64,000 nt of DNA from Prevotella sp. (GTDB lineage Bacteria > Bacteroidota > Bacteroidia > Bacteroidales > Bacteroidaceae): NCBI GenBank assembly GCA_022769285.1, contig JALEKD010000023.1, positions 1 through 64,000 of the forward strand, read 5' to 3'. The position numbers and the translations under genes were made by a program. Under the pieces are notes generated by a model. That model did no database searches, was not told where the DNA came from, and was given only the letters and a program-made list of their open reading frames with translations. Positions 45,267 to 54,442 of the stretch are shown piece after piece. Numbering within the stretch: the first letter of the stretch is position 1; every line of letters begins with the position of its first letter.

Positions 45267-47001
45267 TATTATGTTTGCGGAATAACAGGTCGTAGTCGCG
45301 CTTGGCAGCAGGGACTACGTAGTTGTCAGGGACAAAGCGCCAGTTGTTATTGGGCTTGGGGTCGAGTATGCCCTGCTTCTCTATCTCGCGCATAAGATAG
45401 TAGCGCTGGTCTTTCTCGCTGCGCCATACGATGCGGCTCTCCAGGCTGTCGCGGTCTATGCCGGCACCACGTGTGAGTAGCTCACCGCCGCCATTGCCCC
45501 GGTAGCTGTTAACGGCCACCGTGTACCAGCGAGTGGGCTCGAAGGGCTGCCCGTTGGTCATGCGCAGTATGCGAACCTTCTGCCCATTGGGCTTGGTTAC
45601 GTCTACCTCGTAGTCGATGCCCGCCGCACTGTCAAAGTTGAACGAGAAATTCTTGAAGCCCAGTCGCTGCTGGTCGTTCTGCGTTGACTCGTTGAGCAGG
45701 AGCAGGTGGTCTTGGGGCGATTTCATGGTATTTACCCACAGGTCGTAGCTCATTTCGAGCGCCCCGCGTATCTCCTCGCCGGTAAGGCGCATGGTGTAGA
45801 GCAGGTTCTCGTACTTGTAGAGCTTAAACATGTCACTTACATATACGTCGCCCTTGTTTATCGTGGCATCGAACATGAGGGGAGCGTTAAAGGCTATGTC
45901 GGCCCCCGTTATCTGTAGCTCCAGGTTGAGTACAAGGTCGTTGAAGGCGCTCGAACCGAAGTAGCAATCGCGCGTGGAGATGTCGTGGGCAAAGGTGCCA
46001 ATCTTCTTGCTGACAAAACTGTCGACCTGGGCGTACACGCCCTTGAAGTGGGCCATGTAGTCGGGGTCTACCTCAAGGTTGCGCACATCTACCAGGGTGC
46101 CTGTGGCGGCCACGTCGGTATGGCCCTTGCTCCGGGTAACGGTGATGGTGGCTTCGGCCACGCGCCGGGCCGCATTGGCCGGATCCAGACACACCACGGC
46201 GCGCCCCTCGCTGTTAGTTACCACGCTGGAGTAGGGCGTGTGGTCGTGGCCGAAGAACACGGCATCGAAGCCAGGTACTTCGCGGGCCACGCGGATTGAC
46301 GCATCTTCCTCGTAGGTGGCTGTCTTGATGCCCCCGTCGCGTCCGCTGTGAAACAAGCCTATCACCACGTCGGGCTTCTCATGCTTGCGGATGTAGGCCA
46401 TCCACTTGCGGGCGGTAGAGACCATCTCGGTAAATGCCAGGCCGCTCCAGATGTTGTGGGGCAGCCAGTTGGGGATGGCCGGGGTTATCATGCCTAAGAT
46501 GGCCACGCGCACCCCACCGCGGCTGACGATGGTATAAGGTTTCAGGTAAGGCTTTCCGCTCTTGGTGTCTATGATATTGGCGCCCAACATGGGACATTTC
46601 ACCTCGCGTATCCACTTATCGTACACCGCATGGCCCGTCTCCACATCGTGGTTGCCCATAGTCTGGGCGTCGTAGCCCATGTAGTTGATGACCGAGGCTG
46701 CTATATTCTCCTCCTGGGGTACTATGTAGTTATAATAATAAGAGGTGGGCTGTCCCTGCAGTATATCACCGTTGTCTATTAGTATGACGCGGTCGCCATA
46801 TTCGCTCCGTAGCTGCCGTACGTAACTGCTTACGCGGGCCATGGAGCCTGCCACGGGCTTGCGGTTGATGAAGTCGTAGGGAAAGAAACTCCCGTGTACG
46901 TCACTTGTTTCAACTATCTTCAGAGTTACTGTATTAGTCTGTCCCATCGCTGTCAATCCGAAACCCAGCGACAAGACTATTGCCGCGATGATCTGCTTCA
47001 T
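45253..47001 (-). CDS. Secreted 5'-nucleotidase / 2',3'-cyclic phosphodiesterase
   Basis: A 582-residue exported metallophosphatase of the UshA/CpdB group. Signal peptide MKQIIAAIVLSLGFGLTAMG, then metal-binding motifs ETSDVHGSFFP, DNGDILQGQP, GNHDVETG, GLFHSG and GHDHTPYS, followed by the C-terminal 5'-nucleotidase substrate-binding domain (about 340-560). It should release nucleosides from nucleotides in the periplasm. With nudC and xpt downstream it forms a nucleotide salvage group. Confidence 0.92.
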   Translation of the reverse strand: MKQIIAAIVLSLGFGLTAMGQTNTVTLKIVETSDVHGSFFPYDFINRKPVAGSMARVSSYVRQLRSEYGDRVILIDNGDILQGQPTSYYYNYIVPQEENIAASVINYMGYDAQTMGNHDVETGHAVYDKWIREVKCPMLGANIIDTKSGKPYLKPYTIVSRGGVRVAILGMITPAIPNWLPHNIWSGLAFTEMVSTARKWMAYIRKHEKPDVVIGLFHSGRDGGIKTATYEEDASIRVAREVPGFDAVFFGHDHTPYSSVVTNSEGRAVVCLDPANAARRVAEATITVTRSKGHTDVAATGTLVDVRNLEVDPDYMAHFKGVYAQVDSFVSKKIGTFAHDISTRDCYFGSSAFNDLVLNLELQITGADIAFNAPLMFDATINKGDVYVSDMFKLYKYENLLYTMRLTGEEIRGALEMSYDLWVNTMKSPQDHLLLLNESTQNDQQRLGFKNFSFNFDSAAGIDYEVDVTKPNGQKVRILRMTNGQPFEPTRWYTVAVNSYRGNGGGELLTRGAGIDRDSLESRIVWRSEKDQRYYLMREIEKQGILDPKPNNNWRFVPDNYVVPAAKRDYDLLFRKHNNDEK

Positions 47002-47027
47002 AAAATCAGGAATTGTCTATTTCTGTA

Positions 47028-47035
47028 CAAAAGTA
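47028..47035 (-). promoter_or_regulatory. -7 element of the nucleotidase-nudC-xpt run
   Basis: TACTTTTG on the minus strand, 26 nt before the ATG at 47001. No ideal -33 TTTG. Confidence 0.5.
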
Positions 47036-47105
47036 CAAAATAATCATGAGTAAGGCACGGTTTTTGCAAGAAAGTTTGTAAAAAGAAATAGGAGGAATAA
47101 CAGAT

Positions 47106-47777
47106 ATGGCATTTATAGATTACTATAAGATTTTGGGAGTAGATAAGAGCATACCACAGAGCGAGGTTCAGGCTGCTTACCGTAAGCGTGTAAAACAGTT
47201 TCACCCTGACCTGCACCCTAATGACCCCAAGGCCAAGGCTAAGTTCCAAGCCTTGAACGAGGCTTACCAGGTTATCAGTGACCCTGAGAAGCGCAAGAAG
47301 TACGATCAGTACGGCGAGCACTGGCAGGATGCTGGCAATTTTGGCGGAGCACAGGCTCAGGGCAGCTGGGGTGGCCAGGGCGGCGGCTCGCCGTTCGAGG
47401 GGTTCGACTTCAGCGGCTTCTCGGGTGGCGGTGGGTTCTCCAGCTTCTTCCAGGACCTCTTCGGTGGCGGTATGCACGGCACACGGCGTACAGCGCAGCG
47501 GCAGCGCCCAGTGCCCGACATGGAGGCCCGCGTGGGCATAGACATGTACACGGCTCTGCTGGGCGGCGAGGTGATGATACAGCTGGGCAATGGCTCGCGC
47601 ATCAAGCTCAAGGTAAAACCCGAAACGCAGAATGGTACCAAGGTAAGACTGCGTGGCAAGGGACACGACCTGGGCAACGGTCAGCGCAGCGACCTTATCA
47701 TCACTTACGACGTACAGTTGCCTACCCACCTCAGCGACCGGCAGAAAGACCTGCTCCGGCAGATGCAGCAAGGCTAA
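47106..47777 (+). CDS. Short CbpA/DnaJ-like co-chaperone
   Basis: A 223-residue J-domain protein. The J domain (residues 3-70) has HPD at 33-35, a Gly/Phe-rich stretch follows (about 80-135), and only a shortened substrate-binding part (about 140-223, DMEARVGIDMYTALLGG) is present, less than the roughly 300 residues of CbpA and with no zinc finger. It should stimulate DnaK ATPase. An AGGAGG Shine-Dalgarno sits 10 nt before the ATG, which is stronger than for most genes here. No cbpM is adjacent. Confidence 0.9.
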   Translation: MAFIDYYKILGVDKSIPQSEVQAAYRKRVKQFHPDLHPNDPKAKAKFQALNEAYQVISDPEKRKKYDQYGEHWQDAGNFGGAQAQGSWGGQGGGSPFEGFDFSGFSGGGGFSSFFQDLFGGGMHGTRRTAQRQRPVPDMEARVGIDMYTALLGGEVMIQLGNGSRIKLKVKPETQNGTKVRLRGKGHDLGNGQRSDLIITYDVQLPTHLSDRQKDLLRQMQQG

Positions 47778-47809
47778 CCCCGTACCAGGCCGAGTTGCTA
47801 CTATACACA

Positions 47810-47857
47810 CAGACTCCGCTCAACTTGCTTCTGACAGGTTGGGCGGAGTCTGTTGTT
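47810..47857. terminator. Terminator between the J protein and yitT genes
   Basis: CAGACTCCGC (47810-47819) pairs with GCGGAGTCTG (47843-47852), and the stem continues inside with CAACTT/AGGTTG. A short GTTGTTTG follows on the plus strand. Confidence 0.8.
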
Positions 47858-47876
47858 TGTAGCCCTGGGTGGCGTA

Positions 47877-48770
47877 TCACTTAATCTTGTCAAATCCCTC
47901 GCCAAACACGCCATGGCAGAAGGTCTGCGATATGAGCGCATCGGGGTCTATCTCCTTGATATAGTTGAACACGTCTTGCGACTCGTACTTTCGCGCCAGC
48001 ACCACCAGTATCTGCACGTCTTGCTTGGAGTACCATCCGGTGCCCTGGATAAGTGTTACGCCTCGGTTCACATCGTGGTTGATGGTGTCGGCTATCTTCT
48101 GGTAGTGTTTGGATATGATGAGAAACTGCACGGTCTGTCTGGTACCGTTAATGACATAGTCGCAGGTAATACTGGCTATCAGCGTAAAGGCTATGCCGTA
48201 AATGATAATCTCCGTGCTATGAAACAGCAGGTACGAGGAGCTGATGATGGTAATATCGATAAACTGCATGGCGCGGCCGAAGCTCAGCCTGAAGTGCTTG
48301 TTAAGCCATACCACGATAATGTCGGTTCCGCCGGTCGATCCGTTATGGCTGAACACCAGGCCAAGCCCTGCGCCGCTGAGCATGCCCCCTATGAGCACGT
48401 GCATGAACTTGTCCTCGCCTATGGTGATGACGGGGTGAGCCTCGAAGAATGGCTGCATGGAGCCTATGAGTACCGACATGATGGTTACGCCCACGATGGT
48501 ACGTATGGTAAACTGCTTGTTCAGCGCGCGAAAGGCTATGATGAGCAGGGTGAAGTTGAGCACCCAGATGGAGATGGCTGGCGGTACCTTGATGGCATAG
48601 AAGAGCAGAGCCGAGATACCCGACACACCACCCATGACCACGTGCTCGGGCAGCACAAAGGCTGTGAAACCTACGGCGTAAAGCGATATGCCAAAGGTGA
48701 TGAACAGTAAATCCCTGATTTGCCGCGACTTGTTGGCCTGGTGTGGATTGAGCGTAGTCGAAAAGTTCAT
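47877..48770 (-). CDS. YitT-family membrane protein
   Basis: A 297-residue protein with about five N-terminal membrane helices (GFTAFVLPEHVVMGGVSGISALL, GMLSGAGLGLVFSHNGSTGGTDII are characteristic of DUF161) and a soluble C-terminal DUF2179 domain (about 225-290, GVTLIQGTGWYSKQDVQ). Such proteins are thought to be transporters or transport regulators of unknown substrate. Convergent with the J protein gene. Confidence 0.9.
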   Translation of the reverse strand: MNFSTTLNPHQANKSRQIRDLLFITFGISLYAVGFTAFVLPEHVVMGGVSGISALLFYAIKVPPAISIWVLNFTLLIIAFRALNKQFTIRTIVGVTIMSVLIGSMQPFFEAHPVITIGEDKFMHVLIGGMLSGAGLGLVFSHNGSTGGTDIIVVWLNKHFRLSFGRAMQFIDITIISSSYLLFHSTEIIIYGIAFTLIASITCDYVINGTRQTVQFLIISKHYQKIADTINHDVNRGVTLIQGTGWYSKQDVQILVVLARKYESQDVFNYIKEIDPDALISQTFCHGVFGEGFDKIK

Positions 48771-48930
48771 ATTCGTATGCTGTTAATAGTTTGGTGAGTA
48801 ATGTCTGTAGCCATGGGGGTAGGGGCTTGTGGCCGCCAGCAGCCACGGAGCCTCGTCCCATGTGTGCAAAGTTACTAAATAAAAACAACATAGCCCCTTT
48901 CTCGCCCCAACAATCTTCTTGCGGTGCCCC

Positions 48931-49027
48931 CGTCGACCGTTTTTGAAATCGTGGCGACCGACTTTCTCAATCGTGCGAGCCGTCATTAGCGAGTTGGGAG
49001 CCATCTTTAGCGAGCTAAAGACCGGTC
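48931..49027 (-). repeat. Intergenic repeat with 21-bp period, copy B (inverted)
   Basis: On the minus strand the units begin CTCGCTAAAGATGGCTCCCA, CTCGCTAATGACGGCTCGCA, GATTGAGAAAGTCGGTCGCC and GATTTCAAAAACGGTCGACG, the same order as copy A at 34774-34862 on the plus strand. Confidence 0.75.
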
Positions 49028-49138
49028 TTTTCATCGCCAACGGCACTACGGGCGTTGCGTGGATGTCCCAATAGGCAACGCCCGTAGCTCCCACGGGGCG
49101 GCTATCGGGTACCACATGGGAACTGGCGACATATTCTT

Positions 49139-49168
49139 CGCGCGCGTATATATATTAATAAGGTGTAG
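49139..49168 (+). repeat. GCGCGCG-TATATA motif, copy 2
   Basis: CGCGCGCG followed by an alternating TA run and TAATAAGGTGTAG, close to the motif at 34511-34538 in the same orientation. Confidence 0.6.
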
Positions 49169-49322
49169 CAGGGGTGGCGGCAGCGCTTCTGAATACAAAT
49201 AGACAGCGCGTGGGCCCCTTACATCCCTGCGCGCACGCTGAAAACACAGCAAAAAGCGAGAATTTACCCCCCCCGAACGAAAAAAACAAGTCTGAAAGTT
49301 TAGTCTTGTCCTAATAAAAGGC

Positions 49323-49330
49323 TACCTTTG
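49323..49330 (+). promoter_or_regulatory. -7 element of the hexahistidine mini-protein gene
   Basis: TACCTTTG, 23 nt before the ATG at 49354. The -33 position has GTTTAG rather than TTTG. Confidence 0.6.
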
Positions 49331-49353
49331 CACGGTTATAAGAGACTATCTAT

Positions 49354-49551
49354 ATGTACAACAATATCAATTGGGGCCTTAATGGCCATCACCATCACCA
49401 CCATAAGGAACATCTGGACGACGCTGAAATCTTTAAGCGGCGTACACTGAACGCTGCACGCCGACGTAAGCTGATAGGCAAAGTGCTCTTTGCCGTGTTG
49501 AGCGTCGTGGCCATAGTTATTGTGCTCTTTGTGGCTTATCTCTATTTATAA
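49354..49551 (+). CDS. 65-residue membrane protein with natural hexahistidine
   Basis: A small protein with six consecutive His at residues 12-17 plus His20, a charged, Arg-rich middle (FKRRTLNAARRRKL), and one membrane helix at about 43-64 (VLFAVLSVVAIVIVLFVAYLYL). The positive segment before the helix predicts the His-rich N-terminus faces the cytoplasm. A good -7 element precedes it and it stands alone, which argues for a real gene. The His cluster could bind Ni, Zn or Fe; I do not recognise a named family. Confidence 0.75.
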   Translation: MYNNINWGLNGHHHHHHKEHLDDAEIFKRRTLNAARRRKLIGKVLFAVLSVVAIVIVLFVAYLYL

Positions 49552-49835
49552 TCAAGGTACTATTGGGGGCCGGTCGGTCGTCGTGTAGTGTTGCCCTTAT
49601 GGTTATGGACAATCGGGGAGTGATTGGCTATGTTTTTTTTCGTAGCTTTTTGAGATGATGTTGTGGTTGCGTCATTCTTGGTGATTATTGCTTATTTTTC
49701 AAGATGTTGCATGCTGTTTGTGCAAGTAATGGATAATGTCGCCGTGAACTCCGCTGAAAAATAATATCACAATCTTTTGGCGACTATCAGTTTATGTGCT
49801 ATTTTTGTACCATTATCACATAAAAACCTACCATT
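49552..49835. other. AT-rich spacer with promoter
   Basis: No gene is seen; only the promoter of the SIMPL gene (49776-49807) is recognised. Confidence 0.6.
49776..49807 (+). promoter_or_regulatory. Promoter of the SIMPL-domain gene
   Basis: TTTG (49776-49779), 20-bp spacer, TATTTTTG (49800-49807), 28 nt before the ATG at 49836. Confidence 0.82.
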
Positions 49836-50537
49836 ATGAAAAATTACATCTATGAGTCTGCCATGGTAGCCATAGCCATTGTGCTGCTTGGCCTGTGTAT
49901 CAAGTGGGGTATAGACGACTTTGCCAACAAGGACCGAAAGGTAACGGTCAAGGGACTGGCCGAAAGAGAGGTCGAGGCCGATAAAGTTACGTGGCCCATT
50001 GTGTTTAAGGAGATGGGAAACGACCTTCCCACGCTGTACGATGACATAAAGGTGAAGCAGACCAAAATCAAGGCGTTTCTGCTGAAGCACGGGGTGAAGG
50101 CCGATGAGCTGACCGTTAATGCCTCGAAGGTGGTAGACATGGCAGCCAACCAGTATTCTAACAACAACAAGGCTTACCGATATAATATTACGGCCATTAT
50201 GACCGTAACGTCGCACAATGTAAAACTGGTGCGCTCCATTATCAATCAGCAGGGCGAGTTGCTGCGCCAGGGAATAGCCATCGTGGGCGACGAGTACGAA
50301 AGCCCGATAGTATATGAGTACGTGTCGTTTACATCAATGAAGCCCAAGATGATGGAAGAGGCCATACAGAACGCCGAGAAGACTGCCAATCAGTTTGCCG
50401 CCACCAGCCACTCTACACTGAACAAGATAGTGAGTGCCGACCAAGGCCAGTTCAGCATAGAGGACCGCGATGCCAACACGCCGTGGATTAAAAAGGTCAG
50501 GGTGGTTACTACGATAACTTTTTCGCTCAAGGATTAG
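49836..50537 (+). CDS. SIMPL (DUF541) domain protein
   Basis: A 233-residue protein with a single N-terminal membrane anchor (AMVAIAIVLLGLCIKWG) and a SIMPL/DUF541 domain from about residue 35 (RKVTVKGLAEREVEADKVTW) to the end. The family is periplasmic, implicated in stress or immune-signalling contexts, without an agreed biochemical role. It appears monocistronic. Confidence 0.88.
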   Translation: MKNYIYESAMVAIAIVLLGLCIKWGIDDFANKDRKVTVKGLAEREVEADKVTWPIVFKEMGNDLPTLYDDIKVKQTKIKAFLLKHGVKADELTVNASKVVDMAANQYSNNNKAYRYNITAIMTVTSHNVKLVRSIINQQGELLRQGIAIVGDEYESPIVYEYVSFTSMKPKMMEEAIQNAEKTANQFAATSHSTLNKIVSADQGQFSIEDRDANTPWIKKVRVVTTITFSLKD

Positions 50538-50652
50538 GCAATTAATCGCGTTTATTGCACACTGAATAATCATGTGCGCATCTATGGGGGCTGTTAGTTT
50601 TAAAATTTTTTAAATCATTAGACCCTTGGTGACGTTTCCCCTATTATTTAAG

Positions 50653-50660
50653 TATATTTG
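50653..50660 (+). promoter_or_regulatory. -7 element of ffh
   Basis: TATATTTG, 24 nt before the ffh ATG at 50685. No TTTG at the ideal -33 spacing. Confidence 0.55.
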
Positions 50661-50684
50661 CAATAAAATAATTTATACAAAACG

Positions 50685-52028
50685 ATGTTTGAGAACTTAA
50701 GTGACAGATTAGAACGCTCATTTAAAATATTAAAAGGTGAGGGAAAAATCACCGAAATCAATGTAGCGGAAACTCTCAAGGACGTGCGCCGTGCGCTGCT
50801 TGATGCCGATGTTAACTACAAGGTGGCTAAGCAGTTTACCGATACCGTTAAGCAGAAAGCCCTGGGTATGAACGTGCTTACAGCCGTAAAGCCTGGCCAG
50901 CTGATGGTAAAGATAGTGCACGACGAGCTGGCTGCCCTGATGGGTGGCGATGCCGTGGAGCTGAGTCTTACCGGCAAACCGGCTATTATATTAATGTCGG
51001 GCTTGCAAGGTTCGGGTAAAACGACCTTTACTGGTAAACTCGCCAACCGCCTCAAGACCCAGAATGGCAAAAAACCGCTGCTAGTGGCCTGCGACGTGTA
51101 CCGTCCGGCAGCCATAGAGCAGCTCAAGGTGGTGGCCGCGCAGGTGGGCGTACCTGTATATACAGAGGAGGGCAACAAGGACGTGGTTCAGATAGCCCAG
51201 CATGCCATCCAGGAAGCCAAGGCCAAGGGCAATGATGTGGTCATCGTCGATACGGCCGGACGTCTGGCTGTCGACGAGGAGATGATGGACGAGATTTCGC
51301 GTCTGAAGCAGGCCATCAATCCCGATGAGACCCTCTTCGTGGTCGACTCTATGACCGGTCAGGATGCCGTGAATACGGCTAAAGAGTTTAATGACCGACT
51401 GGATTTTAACGGAGTGGTTCTCACTAAGTTGGATGGCGATACGCGCGGTGGCGCTGCTCTCAGCATACGCACCGTGGTAACCAAGCCTATCATGTTCATA
51501 GGTACAGGCGAGAAGATGGAAGCCATTGACGTGTTCTACCCCGAGCGTATGGCCGACCGAATACTCGGTATGGGTGATGTGGTCAGCCTGGTGGAACGCG
51601 CCCAGCAGCAGTATGACGAGGAAGAGGCCAAGCGCTTGCAGAAGAAGATACAGAAAAACCAGTTTGACTTCGAGGACTTCCTTAATCAGATACATCAGAT
51701 TAAGAAAATGGGTAACCTGAAGGATCTGGCCAGCATGATTCCGGGTGTGGGCAAGGCTATCCGTGACATAGATATAGACGATAACGCCTTTAAGGGCATC
51801 GAGGCCATCATATACAGTATGACCCCAGATGAGCGGCATAACCCGGGACTGCTGAACAGCAGCCGGCGCCAGCGCATAGCCAAAGGCTCGGGCACCACGA
51901 TACAGGAGGTAAACCGGCTGATAAAGCAGTTTGACCAAACTCGTAAGATGATGAAGATGGTGACCGGCGGTGGCATGAAGGGAATGATGGGCCGCATGGC
52001 CGGGATGCCTGGCATGCCCAAACTCTAA
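50685..52028 (+). CDS. ffh: Signal recognition particle protein
   Basis: Ffh, 447 residues, the SRP GTPase that targets nascent membrane proteins. The NG domain has G1 GLQGSGKTTF, G3 DTAGRL, G4 TKLDGDTRGG, and the Met-rich M domain ends the protein (MMKMVTGGGMKGMMGRMAGM), as expected for 4.5S RNA and signal-sequence binding. folD follows 15 bp later and may be cotranscribed. Confidence 0.97.
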   Translation: MFENLSDRLERSFKILKGEGKITEINVAETLKDVRRALLDADVNYKVAKQFTDTVKQKALGMNVLTAVKPGQLMVKIVHDELAALMGGDAVELSLTGKPAIILMSGLQGSGKTTFTGKLANRLKTQNGKKPLLVACDVYRPAAIEQLKVVAAQVGVPVYTEEGNKDVVQIAQHAIQEAKAKGNDVVIVDTAGRLAVDEEMMDEISRLKQAINPDETLFVVDSMTGQDAVNTAKEFNDRLDFNGVVLTKLDGDTRGGAALSIRTVVTKPIMFIGTGEKMEAIDVFYPERMADRILGMGDVVSLVERAQQQYDEEEAKRLQKKIQKNQFDFEDFLNQIHQIKKMGNLKDLASMIPGVGKAIRDIDIDDNAFKGIEAIIYSMTPDERHNPGLLNSSRRQRIAKGSGTTIQEVNRLIKQFDQTRKMMKMVTGGGMKGMMGRMAGMPGMPKL

Positions 52029-52043
52029 ACAGATAAGAATACT

Positions 52044-52928
52044 ATGGAATATCAATTAATAGACGGAAAGGCCACGGCTACTGCCATTAAGCAGGAAATA
52101 GCAGCCGAGGTCAGCAATATAGTGGCCAGAGGGGGCAAACAGCCTCATCTGGCAGCCGTATTGGTGGGCCATGACGGTGGCTCGGAAACTTATGTAAAGA
52201 ACAAGGTGATAGCTTGTGAACAATGTGGATTTAAGTCGACGTTAATACGGTTTGAAGACACGGTAACTGAGGAGGAACTGTTAGCCTGTGTAGACAGGCT
52301 TAACCGCGATGACGATGTAGACGGCTTCATTGTTCAGCTGCCGCTGCCCAGGCATATCGACGAGCAGAAGATTATCATGGCCATCGACTACCGCAAGGAT
52401 GTCGACGGTTTCCACCCCATCAACGTGGGCCGTATGGCTATTGGCTTGCCGTGCTTCGTGTCGGCCACGCCGTTAGGAATACTCACACTGTTACGCCATT
52501 ACCATATCGAGACATCGGGTAAAAAGTGCGTGGTACTGGGTCGCAGCAATATCGTGGGTAAGCCCATGGCCCAGCTGATGCTTCAGAAGCAATACGGTGA
52601 CTGCACGGTGACGGTATGTCACTCTCACTCTAAGAACTTGAAGGACGAGTGCCGTGCGGCCGACATCATTATAGCCGCCATAGGCCGCCCCGATTTTGTC
52701 ACAGCCGACATGGTCAAGGAGGGAGCCGTTGTCATAGACGTGGGAACCACCCGCGTACCCGATGCCACCCGCAAAAGTGGCTTCAGGCTTAACGGCGATG
52801 TGAAGTTTGCCGAGGTGGCTCCCCGCTGTTCGTACATTACGCCCGTACCAGGCGGCGTAGGCCCTATGACCATCTGCTCCCTGATGAAGAATACCCTCTC
52901 GGCCGGTAAAAAGGAATTTTATCAATGA
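52044..52928 (+). CDS. folD: Methylenetetrahydrofolate dehydrogenase / cyclohydrolase
   Basis: FolD, 294 residues, bifunctional one-carbon enzyme. Family motifs [10 protein letters not shown], the NADP-binding [11 protein letters not shown] and C-terminal [10 protein letters not shown] are intact, with the catalytic Lys in ETYVKNKV. It overlaps the next small gene by four bases (ATGA). Confidence 0.97.
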   Translation: MEYQLIDGKATATAIKQEIAAEVSNIVARGGKQPHLAAVLVGHDGGSETYVKNKVIACEQCGFKSTLIRFEDTVTEEELLACVDRLNRDDDVDGFIVQLPLPRHIDEQKIIMAIDYRKDVDGFHPINVGRMAIGLPCFVSATPLGILTLLRHYHIETSGKKCVVLGRSNIVGKPMAQLMLQKQYGDCTVTVCHSHSKNLKDECRAADIIIAAIGRPDFVTADMVKEGAVVIDVGTTRVPDATRKSGFRLNGDVKFAEVAPRCSYITPVPGGVGPMTICSLMKNTLSAGKKEFYQ

Positions 52929-53104
52929 CTGCTGAGGAGTATTACCAGCAGGGCAACGAGTACAGGCGTCAGGGCGACTGGCAACACGCCATAAATTGCT
53001 ATATGGAGGCGACTGCCATAGACCCCCACTCACCAGCCCGGGAAGCCCAGAAGATGCTGGAGGATATATTGAACTTTTATAATAAGGATGCTTACAATCC
53101 ATAA
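52925..53104 (+). CDS. 59-residue TPR-like mini-protein
   Basis: A short gene starting at the ATG that overlaps the folD stop and ending at TAA 53102-53104. The sequence carries one clear TPR pair, [19 protein letters not shown] followed by [14 protein letters not shown], ending in an acidic helix. The overlap with folD and the 18-bp gap to the ferredoxin subunit place it inside the folD-vor transcript. It could be an assembly or scaffold protein for the oxidoreductase; this is inference. Confidence 0.78.
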   Translation: MTAEEYYQQGNEYRRQGDWQHAINCYMEATAIDPHSPAREAQKMLEDILNFYNKDAYNP

Positions 53105-53122
53105 ATTATCAGTACTATTACT

Positions 53123-53356
53123 ATGAGCAAGATAAAAGGTGCTATCGTAGTCAATACAGACCGGTGCAAGGGATGCCAGTTGTGCATCGTGGCTTGCCCG
53201 AAGAGCGTTATTGCATTGGCTCAGAAAAAAGTAAACGTACACGGCTATCCGTACGTCGAGGCCATTCACCCCGACGACTGCATAGGGTGTGCAAGTTGTG
53301 GAATAGTCTGTCCTGATGGTTGTATAACTGTCTATAAGAAAAAGATGGAGGATTAA
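53123..53356 (+). CDS. 2-oxoacid oxidoreductase ferredoxin (delta) subunit
   Basis: A 77-residue dicluster ferredoxin with CKGCQLCIVACP and CIGCASCGIVCP. It is the electron-accepting small subunit of the complex encoded by the next three genes, 3 bp upstream of vorB. AGGAGG-like GGAGG before vorB lies at its end. Confidence 0.92.
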   Translation: MSKIKGAIVVNTDRCKGCQLCIVACPKSVIALAQKKVNVHGYPYVEAIHPDDCIGCASCGIVCPDGCITVYKKKMED

Positions 53357-53359
53357 ACA

Positions 53360-54442
53360 ATGGCTGAACAGGAAGTAAAACTGATGAAGGGTAACGAGGC
53401 CATCGCCCATGCCGCCATACGGTGCGGAGCCGATGGTTTCTTCGGTTATCCCATAACTCCCCAGACGGAGATTATCGAGACGCTGTCGCTTCTGAAGCCT
53501 TGGGAGACTACCGGCATGGTGGTACTTCAGGCCGAGAGCGAGGTGGCCTCTATTAATATGGTATATGGTGGTGCCGGCGCGGGCAAGCGCGTGTTCACCA
53601 CCTCGTCATCGCCCGGCGTGTCGCTCATGCAGGAGGGCATCAGTTATATGGCAGGTGCCGAGATACCTGGCGTGATAGTCAACGTGCAGCGCGGAGGCCC
53701 AGGCCTGGGCACCATTCAGCCCAGCCAGAGCGACTACTTTCAGGCTACGCGTGGCGGAGGTAACGGCGACTACTACGTGATAGTCTTGGCGCCCAACTCG
53801 GTACAGGAAATGGCTGACTTTATGGACTTGGCCTTTGAGTTGGCTTTCAAGTACCGCAACCCAGCTATGATTTTGTCTGACGGAGTCATCGGCCAGATGA
53901 TGGAGAAAGTGGTGCTTCCGCCCATGAAGCCTCGCCGCACCGAGGAAGAAATCAGGCGCGAGTGCCCGTGGGCCACTATTGGCCGCACCATCGACCGTTC
54001 GCCCAATATTCTGACCTCGTTGGAACTGCAGTCGGAAGTGATGGAGCAGCGCAATCTGCAGTTACAGCAGAAATATGCCGACATCAAGGCTAACGAGGTA
54101 CGCTATGAAGAGCAGCAGATGGACGATGCCGACTATGTGATAGTGGCCTTTGGCAGTATAGCCCGTATTTCGGAAAAGGCTGTCGAGTTGGCTCGCGAGG
54201 AAGGCATCAAGGTGGGGCTGTTCCGTCCCATCACGCTGTGGCCGTTCCCCGAGAAGCAGATAGCCGAGCTCGCACGTACAAAGAAAGGATTTCTGGTGGC
54301 CGAAATCAATGCCGGGCAGATGATAGAGGATGTACGCCTCGCTGTCAACGGCCAGACCAAGGTGGCCCATTTCGGTCGTCTCGGCGGTATGGTTCCCGAC
54401 CCCGAGGAGATAGTTAACGCTTTAAAGGAGGAAATGCTATGA
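53360..54442 (+). CDS. vorB: 2-oxoacid:ferredoxin oxidoreductase alpha subunit (VorB-like)
   Basis: A 360-residue pyrimidine-domain subunit with GNEAIAHAAIRCGADGFFGYPITPQTEI near the N-terminus and GGPGLGTIQPSQSD, both typical of 2-oxoacid oxidoreductase alpha subunits. Bacteroidota orthologues are usually labelled VorB (branched-chain 2-oxoacids); 2-oxoglutarate is an alternative substrate that cannot be excluded. It overlaps the next gene by 4 bp. Confidence 0.88.
   Translation: MAEQEVKLMKGNEAIAHAAIRCGADGFFGYPITPQTEIIETLSLLKPWETTGMVVLQAESEVASINMVYGGAGAGKRVFTTSSSPGVSLMQEGISYMAGAEIPGVIVNVQRGGPGLGTIQPSQSDYFQATRGGGNGDYYVIVLAPNSVQEMADFMDLAFELAFKYRNPAMILSDGVIGQMMEKVVLPPMKPRRTEEEIRRECPWATIGRTIDRSPNILTSLELQSEVMEQRNLQLQQKYADIKANEVRYEEQQMDDADYVIVAFGSIARISEKAVELAREEGIKVGLFRPITLWPFPEKQIAELARTKKGFLVAEINAGQMIEDVRLAVNGQTKVAHFGRLGGMVPDPEEIVNALKEEML

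Larger units (their letters stand above)
48771..49353. other. Repeat-containing intergenic region
   Basis: No convincing gene in these 583 bp. It contains copy B of the 21-bp-period repeat (48931-49027), a hairpin-forming CAACGCCCGTAG-like dyad near 49040-49090, the second GCGCGCG-TATATA motif (49139-49168), and the -7 element (49323-49330) of the hexahistidine gene. Confidence 0.65.
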
